From CALZJC01 sp041574955 (GTDB lineage Bacteria > Acidobacteriota > Thermoanaerobaculia > Multivoradales > JAHEKO01), in contig JBFGNS010000153.1 in NCBI GenBank assembly GCA_041574955.1, positions 1 through 10,152 on the forward strand: a stretch of DNA of 10,152 nt, given 5' to 3'. The position numbers were made by a program, and so were the translations under genes. This document shows positions 1 to 6,183 of the stretch, one piece after another. Positions within the stretch are counted from its first letter, which is position 1. Every line of letters starts with the position of its first letter. Under the pieces are notes generated by a model. That model searched no databases. It had not been told where the DNA came from and saw only the letters and a program-made list of their open reading frames with translations.

Positions 1-211
1 CCAGATGGCGAGCCGCGGCAGCCAGACGCTGGGCGTCACCGAGATGAAAGGCAGCTGGTTCATCTGGGACAGCTACCGGGCGCACGAGGACTGGTGCCGC
101 TGGCGGGCGCCGTTCTGGCACGGTAGCCGGGTGATGGACGCCGCCAGCCATCACAACTACCACCTCGGCTTCCGCTGCTGCAAGACGATCGAGCCGCCGG
201 CCGAGCCGTAG
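1..211 (+). CDS. C-terminal end of a formylglycine-generating-enzyme-like (FGE-sulfatase domain) protein, 5' truncated
   Basis: Partial gene: the reading frame is open to the left edge (frame of base 2) and stops with TAG at 209-211, leaving about 69 residues. The visible part reads like the end of an FGE-sulfatase/SUMF1 domain: a GSW strand, a Trp/Arg-rich stretch (DWCRWRAPFW) and the closing LGFRC motif that ends this fold. Proteins of this family either oxidise a sulfatase cysteine to formylglycine or, much more often in bacteria, serve other roles (EgtB-like, PvdO-like, NirV-like). In true FGE two active-site cysteines lie just after the GS-aromatic strand, in a CHxSYC-type motif. Here that segment is WFIWDSYRAHEDWC, so the pair is not preserved, which argues against sulfatase activation. 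The ATG at base 5 is internal, not the true start. The gene converges on the minus-strand gene with only 19 bases between stops. Confidence 0.7.
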   Translation, partial: QMASRGSQTLGVTEMKGSWFIWDSYRAHEDWCRWRAPFWHGSRVMDAASHHNYHLGFRCCKTIEPPAEP

Positions 212-230
212 CCGCCGGCGGGCAGTCGCC

Positions 231-1112
231 CTACGGGCTCTCTGCGGCGACCCGCTGCGGGTCGAGCAGCGCCGTGGCGTCGGGGATCGGCCCCTCGTAG
301 CTCACCAGCGCCGACAGCTTCGGGTCGGCCAGCAGCTCGACGATCGGCCGTGGCCGGCCGTCGATCCAGGCCATCGGATGCACCAGCCGCACGCCGTGGC
401 TGTAGTCGGCGTAGCGCCCGCCGTGCAGCGTGCTGAGCGGCTGGATCGGCTTGCCCGGCTCCCGGTGCCAGCCGTAGATCGCGATCCGCCCCCGGTTGCG
501 ACGCAGCCGCTTGGTGATCACCACGTCCTTCTTGTGCCCGGCGACCAGCTCGCCGAGCGGCCGTCCGGCGCGCTGCGTCTCGATCGTGCGGTGGTGCCGC
601 CGGTAGTAGTCGATCGAGCGCATGCGCGGCCCGGGCGGCATCGGCCGCGGCTCGAGCTTGAGGTCCGCCGCGGCGTAGACCGCGTCGACGATCTTGCGCG
701 TCGGCAGCACGAAGCCGAGTCGTGACGCGACGCGGGTCGCCGCCGGGTAGGTGAGCGGCATGCGCAGGAAGTCGTCGTCGCCGCCGACCGCCAGGTAGTC
801 GGGCATCACCCAGAGGGTGGCGGTGAGCGCCGCGCCGTCGATGTCGGCGGTGAGCTCGATCGGCGCCAGGCGGCGCAGGAACTCCGGCAGGTTGCCGCGC
901 ACGAGCTCGGCCACCGCCGCGGCCTGGCGCTGACGGCCGCCCCAGCCGGTGGTGCGCGTGGCGAACTGCGAGCCGCTCTCGGCGTCCGCCGGTCGCGGCG
1001 GGATGCGGTGCTCGGGGGCCGCGGCCGCCGCCGGCTGCGCCGGCGCGCGATGGCCGCCCGCGGCCGCCAGGGCGAGGGCGAGGGCGATGAGCTGAAGGCC
1101 AGGCGAACGCAT
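231..1112 (-). CDS. exported conserved protein of unknown function
   Basis: A 293-residue protein whose function I do not recognise. It starts with a Sec-type signal peptide (MRSPG, hydrophobic run to about residue 19, AxA sites at about 23-32), followed by an Ala/Pro-rich linker, so it is probably periplasmic or secreted. The body (about 65-290) looks like one folded domain with motifs that appear constrained: MPDYLAVGGDDDF (103-115), LPTRKIVDAVY (136-146), DLKLEPRP (150-157), GHKKDVV (192-198), AIYGWH (211-216) and a His/Tyr/Asp block HGGRYADYSHG (230-240). I have the impression of similar proteins of unknown function in Acidobacteriota and other phyla, but cannot name a Pfam family. The block of 211-240 could be a catalytic or metal site; that is inference. 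There is no Cys in the chain. The ATG at 1112 lacks a Shine-Dalgarno; a TAGGCT candidate -10 (minus strand, 1128-1123) would give an almost leaderless transcript. It is divergent from the protease. Confidence 0.8.
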   Translation of the reverse strand: MRSPGLQLIALALALAAAGGHRAPAQPAAAAAPEHRIPPRPADAESGSQFATRTTGWGGRQRQAAAVAELVRGNLPEFLRRLAPIELTADIDGAALTATLWVMPDYLAVGGDDDFLRMPLTYPAATRVASRLGFVLPTRKIVDAVYAAADLKLEPRPMPPGPRMRSIDYYRRHHRTIETQRAGRPLGELVAGHKKDVVITKRLRRNRGRIAIYGWHREPGKPIQPLSTLHGGRYADYSHGVRLVHPMAWIDGRPRPIVELLADPKLSALVSYEGPIPDATALLDPQRVAAESP

Positions 1113-1186
1113 CCGGTGACACAGCCTAACGCCGCCGGACCACCGCTGGAAGTGGGGGAGGGCGTCGGGGCGACCCGCCCTGAGGT

Positions 1187-1221
1187 GTTTTCCCCATGCC
1201 GGACGGGGGTTTTTCCCGATG
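1187..1221. promoter_or_regulatory. two phased imperfect direct repeats in the divergent intergenic region (candidate operator)
   Basis: GTTTTCCCCATG (1187-1198) is repeated as GTTTTTCCCGATG (1209-1221). The starts are 22 bases apart, close to two helical turns. The second copy sits in a small inverted repeat, GGG-TTTTT-CCC. The T-tracts stand out in otherwise very GC-rich DNA. The site is in the 223-base gap between the divergently transcribed secreted protein and the protease, upstream of a weak candidate -10 (TAGTCT, 1243-1248) for the protease. A binding site for a dimeric or tandem-binding regulator is a reasonable inference; the regulator is unknown. The rest of the gap shows nothing else I can support. 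Confidence 0.35.
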
Positions 1222-1320
1222 GTCGCGGGCGGGTGCCGATCCTAGTCTGCAGGCGGATCGAACAGCAGCCTGCCCCGCAGCCCCTTGGCCGCGCGGCAGC
1301 CCGTACGCCGGACGCACAAG

Positions 1321-1326
1321 AAGGAG
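1321..1326 (+). promoter_or_regulatory. ribosome binding site of the protease; fixes its start at 1336
   Basis: AAGGAG, 9 bases before ATG 1336. The frame extends upstream to an ATG at 1285, but that would place 17 charged residues (ending HKKETRK) before the signal peptide and would read through this Shine-Dalgarno, so 1336 is the better start. Confidence 0.75.
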
Positions 1327-1335
1327 ACGAGGAAG

Positions 1336-3675
1336 ATGAACTGGAGAGGCTCGAACAACCCACGGCGGCCGTTTGCCGTCGCCCTCGCGGCCGCCTGCCT
1401 GCTGGCGGCTTCCCTGACCCCGGCCCTGGCCGAGGAGAGCAAGCGCTATCTGGTGCGCTACCAGCTCGGCTCGAAGGCCGAGGTGGTCGCGGCGCTGGGC
1501 GCCTCGGCGACCGTCCATCACGAGTTCGACGACCTCGGCGTGCTGGCCGCCACCCTGCCGGTGTCGCGGGCCGGTCTGGTGGCCGAGCTGGGCGCGGTGC
1601 TCGACGTGTCCGAGGACCCGCTGCGGTTCCTGTCGGCGCAGACCGTGCCGTACGGCATCGACCTGGTGCGGGCGCGCGACGAGTGGGACGCCGACCGCGA
1701 CGGCGTGGTCGACGCGGGTGCCGCCACCGGTGCCGGCATCCGGGTGTGCATCGTGGACACCGGCATCTACGCCGCGCACGAGGATCTGGGCGGCGGCGGC
1801 GTCACCATCCTGGCCGGCCGCAGCTGGGTCGGCGAGGATTGGGACCGCGATCTGCAGGGCCACGGCACCCACGTCGCCGGCACGGTGGTGGCGATGAACA
1901 ACCAGCTCGGCGTGGTCGGCACCTCGCCGGGCGAGATCGAGCTGATCATCGCCGACGTGTTCAACGACGCCGGCGACGGCCAGGCCAGCTCCACCATCCT
2001 GGCGGCCGCCAACTGGTGCGCCGACCAGGGCGCCGACATCATCTCGATGAGCCTCGGCGGCCTGCTCGGCACCCTCGCCGACGGCTACCAGGCGCTCTAC
2101 GACCGCGGCATCCTGGTAATCGCGGCGGCCGGTAACGACGGCGGCCCGGTGCAGAACTACCCGGCCTCCTACGACTCGGTGGTGTCGGTGGCGGCCATCG
2201 ACTCGACCGAGACGGTGGCCGACTTCTCCAACTTCGTGCCCCAGGTCGAGGTCGCCGCGCCGGGCGTGGCGGTGCTCAGCACCTACCCGTTCGAGAACAG
2301 CCTGGCGATCGACGGCGGGCCGACCTTCGCCGCCAACTCGATCGCCAACGCCAACCCGTCGGGCGCCTTCTCGGGCCCGCTGGCCGACGGCGGCGACTGC
2401 AACACCGCGCCGCCGGCGGGCGCCTACACCGGCGCCATCGTGCTGTGTGAGCGTGGCGGCACCGCCTTCCGGGTCAAGATCGACAACGCCGCCGCCGGCG
2501 GCGCTGCCGGGGCGGTGCTCTACAACAACGCGCCGGGCAACTTCAACGGCACCTACGGCGATCCGTGCTGCTCGTCTATCCCGGCGATCAGTCTCAGCCA
2601 GGCCGACGGCCAGGCGGCGCTCGCCTGGCTGGGCAGCAACAGCGTCATGACGGTGGACCTCGAGAGCGCCGGCGGCTACGCCGAGCTGTCGGGCACCTCG
2701 ATGGCCACGCCGCACGCCTCGGCCACCGCGGCGGTCGCCTGGAGCGCCTGCCCCGAGCTGTCGAACGACCAGATGCGCTCGCACCTATCGGCCACCACCC
2801 GCGAGTCGCAGGCCGACCTCGTTCCGAGCCGTGACATCTTCTACGGTTGGGGGATCGTTCAGGTCAAGGACGGCGTCGACGCGCTGGCCGACGGCGTCGA
2901 CGAGTACGATCCGGCGTTCGGCAACGGCGACGGCACCAACCCCGCCAACGTCGAGTGCGCGAGCGATCCCGACGACGCGCCCAAGACCACCGGCGGCGGC
3001 TGGCTGGCCGGCGACGGCAAGATCAACTTCGGCTTCAACGCCAAGCAGGCCGGTGACGGCGTCAACGGCCAGCTCCAGCTGAACGACCACGGCAGCGACA
3101 CCCGCATCCACATCTCGCGGATGACCGGGCTGTTCGAGCTGACCTCGGACTGCGGTCCGGTGGCGGCCGGCCCGGGCGCCGTGGAGCTCACCGGCGACGG
3201 CTCGCTCAACAGCCAGCCGGCGAGCTTCCGGGTGTGCGTCGCCGATCGCGGCGAGCCCGGCAGGGGCAGCGACGAGTTCTACCTCGAGTGCACCTCGGGC
3301 TGCAGCTATGACACCGCCGCGGCGGGCGCCGGCGACGGCGTGCTGGGCGGCGGCAACATCCAGGTGCACGGCTCGCCCTCCGCCGGCGGCTCCGGAGCGT
3401 CGAGCATGACCCTCGGTCCGGTGCTGCTGTCGGGCGGCGACGCGGGCCAGCTGCAGGTGCTGACCGCCCGGGTGTGGGACGGCGGCCAGCGGCCGCTGGG
3501 CGGCGCGGTGGTGACCCTCGAAGCGACCGCGGCCGACGGCTCGGTCGAGCGCTGGGACGGCGTCACCGGAGCCAACGGCACGGCGGTCTTCACCGTGGTG
3601 CTGCCGAGCGGCGCGGTCGAGTACCGTGCCACGGCCGGCGCCGCCGAGTCCAACACGGTGCGTGCCGGCGGCTGA
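1336..3675 (+). CDS. exported subtilisin-like serine protease (S8) with PA insertion, post-COAP-1-like module and Ig-like tail
   Basis: A 779-residue secreted endopeptidase. Residues 1-32 are a signal peptide (hydrophobic core, cleavage after TPALA); the RRPF before the core resembles a weak twin-arginine motif, but Sec export is equally likely. Residues ~35-100 resemble the I9 propeptide/inhibitor. The S8 catalytic domain (~108-520) shows the full triad: D141 in IVDTG, H176 in GHGTHVAG, S455 in SGTSMATPH, with oxyanion N267 in AAGNDG. A PA domain (~325-445; VLCERGG, VLYNN) is inserted between N267 and S455, as in many large extracellular subtilases, where it may restrict substrate access. 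After the catalytic domain come a post-COAP-1-like module (~549-678; TTGGGWL, INFGFN) and a Big_1/invasin-like Ig domain (~693-779; TLEATAADG, GANGTAVFTV). A DADRDGVVDAG loop (~120) is a possible calcium site. No C-terminal sorting signal is seen. The gene is followed directly by an intrinsic terminator. Likely role is extracellular protein degradation; substrate unknown. Confidence 0.93.
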   Translation: MNWRGSNNPRRPFAVALAAACLLAASLTPALAEESKRYLVRYQLGSKAEVVAALGASATVHHEFDDLGVLAATLPVSRAGLVAELGAVLDVSEDPLRFLSAQTVPYGIDLVRARDEWDADRDGVVDAGAATGAGIRVCIVDTGIYAAHEDLGGGGVTILAGRSWVGEDWDRDLQGHGTHVAGTVVAMNNQLGVVGTSPGEIELIIADVFNDAGDGQASSTILAAANWCADQGADIISMSLGGLLGTLADGYQALYDRGILVIAAAGNDGGPVQNYPASYDSVVSVAAIDSTETVADFSNFVPQVEVAAPGVAVLSTYPFENSLAIDGGPTFAANSIANANPSGAFSGPLADGGDCNTAPPAGAYTGAIVLCERGGTAFRVKIDNAAAGGAAGAVLYNNAPGNFNGTYGDPCCSSIPAISLSQADGQAALAWLGSNSVMTVDLESAGGYAELSGTSMATPHASATAAVAWSACPELSNDQMRSHLSATTRESQADLVPSRDIFYGWGIVQVKDGVDALADGVDEYDPAFGNGDGTNPANVECASDPDDAPKTTGGGWLAGDGKINFGFNAKQAGDGVNGQLQLNDHGSDTRIHISRMTGLFELTSDCGPVAAGPGAVELTGDGSLNSQPASFRVCVADRGEPGRGSDEFYLECTSGCSYDTAAAGAGDGVLGGGNIQVHGSPSAGGSGASSMTLGPVLLSGGDAGQLQVLTARVWDGGQRPLGGAVVTLEATAADGSVERWDGVTGANGTAVFTVVLPSGAVEYRATAGAAESNTVRAGG

Positions 3676-3703
3676 CGACGCCGACGCGCTCCAGCCAACT
3701 ATC

Positions 3704-3737
3704 GGGGACCGGGCCACCGCGGCCCGGTCCCCTTTTT
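3704..3737 (+). terminator. intrinsic (Rho-independent) terminator of the protease gene
   Basis: Perfect 12-bp stem, GGGGACCGGGCC (3704-3715) with GGCCCGGTCCCC (3721-3732), a 5-base loop ACCGC, then TTTTT at 3733-3737. It lies 28 bases after the protease stop. It separates the protease from the downstream DJ-1/cupredoxin unit. Confidence 0.93.
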
Positions 3738-3812
3738 CGTGCCGGCAGTCCGCCGCCGGCTGCACCCGATCGGCCGCTCGCTGCAGCGGCGCCGCCGGCG
3801 GCTGAAAACCGT

Positions 3813-3841
3813 TTGGCGCCGCCGCCACCGCGCCGTACCCT
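3813..3841 (+). promoter_or_regulatory. candidate sigma70-type promoter of the DJ-1/cupredoxin gene
   Basis: TTGGCG (3813-3818, -35) and TACCCT (3836-3841, -10) are separated by 17 bases, predicting transcription from about 3848 and a leader of about 36 bases that contains the AGGAG at 3871. A small AT-rich patch, TGAAAACCGTTT (3803-3814), overlaps the -35 and could be an operator. Neither hexamer is close to consensus; the spacing and position are the main support. Confidence 0.42.
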
Positions 3842-3870
3842 GTCCGCGTGGACAACCCACCAGCAACCAG

Positions 3871-3875
3871 AGGAG
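3871..3875 (+). promoter_or_regulatory. ribosome binding site fixing the DJ-1/cupredoxin start at 3884
   Basis: AGGAG ends 8 bases before ATG 3884. The frame also holds a GTG at 3848, but that would add 12 polar residues before the signal peptide and lies at the predicted transcription start, so 3884 is preferred. Confidence 0.75.
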
Positions 3876-3883
3876 AAGGCACG

Positions 3884-4933
3884 ATGATCTGGATAGGCAG
3901 ATTGGCAGTGAGCGCGCTGGCGGTGGCGGCGGCGTGGTTCTCGGGCGCCGAGACCCCGGCCAACAGCGCCGGCGAGGATCCGGGGCGGACCCGCACCGTT
4001 GGCATCGTGGTCTACGACACCATGGAGATCCTCGACTTCGCCGGGCCCGGCGAGGTGTTCGCGGCTTCCGGCGATCACTTCGAGCCGTTCACCGTGGCGG
4101 AGACGAAGGAGCCGGTCCTGAGCCAGGGCTTCGTGCGCCTGGTGCCCGACCACTCGATCGCCGACAGCCCGATGCCCGACATCCTGGTGATCCCGGGCGG
4201 CGGCACCCGCGCGCTGCGCGGCAGCGAGGCGATGATGGCCTGGATCGACAAGGCGGCGCGCCACGCCGAGATCGTCATGACGGTCTGCTCGGGCGCCTAC
4301 GTGCTGGCCGAGACCGGGCTGCTCGAGGGCAAGGAGGCGACCACCTGGTACGGCGCCATCGACCGCTTCCGCCAGGCCAACCCGAAGACCGTCGTGCACG
4401 AGAACGTGCGCTTCGTGGACAACGGAAAGCTGATCACCACCGCCGGCGTGTCGGCGGGCATCGACGGGGCGCTGCACGTGGTGGCCAAGCTGTTCGGGGC
4501 CGACCGCGCGGCCGAGACCGCCGCCTACATGGAGTACGACCGCTGGGTGCCGAACGCCGGGCATGTGGTGGACAGCCCTGAGAACCGGCGCTACGCGCTG
4601 CTGGCGGACGAGCGGCTGAAGGCCGAGGCCGGTCAGGCGGTGCAGGCGCAGGTCAAGGACGGCGTGCAGGTGGCGCGCATCGCGGCCCACGACGGCGGCT
4701 TCGAGCCGACCTCGATCCGGCTGGCGGCGGGCTTGCCGACGCGGCTGATCTTCGAGCGCACCGGACGGTCGATCTGCACCGCTCGGGTCAAGATCCCCGA
4801 GCTCGGCGTCGAGCCGCTGGAGCTCGAGACCGGCGTACCGCGCTCAGTCGAGTTCACCCCGGCCGAGGCCGGCCGCTACCGGTTCGCCTGCGGCATGGAC
4901 ATGATGGGCGGTGCGCTGCTGGTCGAGGGCTGA
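3884..4933 (+). CDS. exported DJ-1/PfpI-family domain fused to a C-terminal cupredoxin-like domain
   Basis: A 349-residue protein, probably periplasmic: residues 1-~29 form a signal peptide (MIWIGR, Ala/Val core, AxA-type sites). Residues ~37-230 are a DJ-1/PfpI (AraC-type class I glutamine-amidotransferase-like) domain: VGIVVYDTMEILDFAGP, E57 in GPGEVF, PDILVIPGGG, nucleophile-elbow C135 in MTVCSGAYVLAE, and TTAGVSAGIDGALH. No AraC DNA-binding domain follows. Instead, residues ~258-349 form a cupredoxin-like domain (GGFEPTSIRL, RSIC with C298, AGRYRFACGMDMMGG with C336, M338, M340, M341, ending in LLVEG). Related cupredoxin domains with a CGMxM end occur with copper and iron handling proteins; C298/C336/Met are plausible metal ligands. 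The family includes isonitrile hydratases, proteases and thiol-stress proteins. The position after C135 that carries His in many relatives (TTHW/TSHW) is W155, so classical PfpI catalysis is doubtful. It is 50 bases upstream of the histidine kinase gene and may share its transcript. Domain calls are strong; the biochemical role is unknown. Confidence 0.88.
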   Translation: MIWIGRLAVSALAVAAAWFSGAETPANSAGEDPGRTRTVGIVVYDTMEILDFAGPGEVFAASGDHFEPFTVAETKEPVLSQGFVRLVPDHSIADSPMPDILVIPGGGTRALRGSEAMMAWIDKAARHAEIVMTVCSGAYVLAETGLLEGKEATTWYGAIDRFRQANPKTVVHENVRFVDNGKLITTAGVSAGIDGALHVVAKLFGADRAAETAAYMEYDRWVPNAGHVVDSPENRRYALLADERLKAEAGQAVQAQVKDGVQVARIAAHDGGFEPTSIRLAAGLPTRLIFERTGRSICTARVKIPELGVEPLELETGVPRSVEFTPAEAGRYRFACGMDMMGGALLVEG

Positions 4934-4983
4934 GCCAGGCGAGCGCGCCCAGACGGCGTCGCCGCCAGCCGACCAGTGAGAAG

Positions 4984-6183
4984 ATGAACGGGTCCGGCGC
5001 GCGGGCCGAGTCCCCCGCGCCGCCCGCCGAGACTGCGATGGAAACGCTCGCCTCCCCCCTGACCGCAGCCGCCGAAGAGCCCGCCGGCCGCGACGCGCGG
5101 CGCGCCCTGCCGGCGTGGGCCGGCTCGGCGATGGTGCACGGCTTCTGGACCCTGCTGGCGCTGCTGTTCGCCAGCCAGATCTACCTCGGCATGCTGTCGC
5201 ACGGCCACCAGTGGTGGCGGCTGTTCCTGTGGCAGGCGGCGGTGTGGAACTGCTGGGGAGCGCTGACCCTGGCGGTCGCCTGGCTGGCGCGCAAGGTCCG
5301 GCTCGACGTGCGGGGCGGGCCCGGTTGGGTGCCGGTAGTGGCGCACCTCGCGCTGAGCGTGGTGGCGGCGCTGGTCCACCTGCTGCCGTTCACCTTCTTC
5401 ACGCTGCTGCTCGATCCCTACCAGCCGGTCGAGGCCAGCCAGGGCTTCGTCCAGACCTACGCCTGGCTGCTGCCCTCCTGGTTCCCGGTCGAGGTGGTGC
5501 TCTACTGGGCGGTCCTGGCGCTGGTCTACGGCTGGGACTACTACCACCGCTTCCGCGAGCGGGAGCTCAAGGCGACCCAGCTCGAGGCGCTGCTGGCGCG
5601 CGCCGAGCTGCGCACGCTCGAGCTGCAGCTCCACCCCCACTTCCTGTTCAACTCGCTCAACGCCGTCTCCGGCCTGGTGCGGCGGGGCGACAGCGCCGGC
5701 GCGGTCAAGATGCTGGCCGGCATCGGCGAGCTGCTGCGCCGGGTGCTCGACAACGCCGGCCGCCAGCTGGTGCCGCTCGAGGAGGAGATCGACTTCATCC
5801 GCCGCTACCTCGATCTCCAGTCGCTGCGCTTCCGCGACCGTCTGGAGACCTCTATCGAGGTCGAGCCCGCCGCCCTGACGGTGCCGGTGCCGACGCTCAT
5901 CCTCCAGCCGCTGGTCGAGAACGCGCTCGAGCACGGCGTCGGCGGCCGCGGCCACGGCCGCCTGCGTCTGGCCGGGCGGCTCGACGGCGATCGCCTGCTG
6001 CTCGAGGTCGAGGACGACGGCGCCGGCCTCGAAGGCGACGCCGCCTTCGGCCGCGGGCTGGGCAACACTCGCGCGCGGCTGGCGGCGCAGTACGGCGAAG
6101 CGGCGCGACTCGATCTGCTCCCCCGCGAGGCCGGCGCCACGGCGCGCATCGAGCTGCCGGTGGCGCCGGAGCCGGCCGGGTGA
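4984..6183 (+). CDS. LytS/YehU-type membrane sensor histidine kinase
   Basis: A 399-residue sensor kinase. A polar N-terminus of ~45 residues precedes four predicted membrane helices (~50-70, 80-102, 115-142, 160-185), then a short charged coiled coil (186-212). The His_kinase domain follows with the family motif LHPHFLFNSLN; H219 is the expected phosphoacceptor. The HATPase domain shows the N box LQPLVENALEHG (N313), G1 DDGAG (344-348) and G2 GRGLGN (356-361). This is the subfamily that pairs with LytTR regulators, as the next gene confirms. There is no PAS, GAF or large periplasmic domain, so the signal is probably sensed within or near the membrane. The start at ATG 4984 has only a poor Shine-Dalgarno (GAG too close); ATG 5038 is a possible alternative, and both leave the helices intact. 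The gene follows the DJ-1/cupredoxin gene by 50 bases with no terminator visible, and overlaps the regulator by 4 bases. Confidence 0.93.
   Translation: MNGSGARAESPAPPAETAMETLASPLTAAAEEPAGRDARRALPAWAGSAMVHGFWTLLALLFASQIYLGMLSHGHQWWRLFLWQAAVWNCWGALTLAVAWLARKVRLDVRGGPGWVPVVAHLALSVVAALVHLLPFTFFTLLLDPYQPVEASQGFVQTYAWLLPSWFPVEVVLYWAVLALVYGWDYYHRFRERELKATQLEALLARAELRTLELQLHPHFLFNSLNAVSGLVRRGDSAGAVKMLAGIGELLRRVLDNAGRQLVPLEEEIDFIRRYLDLQSLRFRDRLETSIEVEPAALTVPVPTLILQPLVENALEHGVGGRGHGRLRLAGRLDGDRLLLEVEDDGAGLEGDAAFGRGLGNTRARLAAQYGEAARLDLLPREAGATARIELPVAPEPAG
6168..6171 (+). promoter_or_regulatory. ribosome binding site supporting the GTG start of the response regulator
   Basis: GGAG, inside the last codons of the histidine kinase gene, 8 bases before GTG 6180. 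It decides between GTG 6180 and the in-frame GTGs at 6210 and 6216, which have no comparable upstream site. Confidence 0.55.

Noticed and set aside
1285..1335. Upstream ATG at 1285 as the protease start
   Set aside because: It would precede the signal peptide with charged residues and include the AAGGAG Shine-Dalgarno of ATG 1336.
1372..1432. Lipobox in the protease signal peptide because of a Cys in its hydrophobic core
   Set aside because: The residues before the Cys are AAA rather than a lipobox such as LAG or LAA at the right place, the Cys is mid-core, and a good AxA cleavage site follows.
1008..2135. 375-residue plus-strand frame overlapping the divergent region and the protease start
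   Set aside because: It is extremely Arg/Gly-rich, without domain features, and out of frame with the protease, whose signal peptide and catalytic motifs are clear.
3791..3802. Perfect 12-base palindrome GCCGCCGGCGGC upstream of the DJ-1/cupredoxin gene
   Set aside because: Similar GC-only palindromes occur elsewhere in the window (for example near 212), so it is not distinctive enough to call an operator.
1126..4005. Long minus-strand frames (1126-2784 and 2785-4005) opposite the protease
   Set aside because: They show the same composition bias and no domains, and they run across the intrinsic terminator and the intergenic regions.
4919..4976. CTGGTCG/CGACCAG inverted repeat around the end of the DJ-1/cupredoxin gene as a terminator
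   Set aside because: The stem is only 7 bp with a loop of more than 40 bases and no T-tract; chance pairing is likely in this composition.
5115..6179. Upstream extension of the response-regulator frame through the histidine kinase gene
   Set aside because: The extension is Arg/Ala/Gly/Pro-rich without motifs, and the kinase in the other frame is complete with all its boxes.
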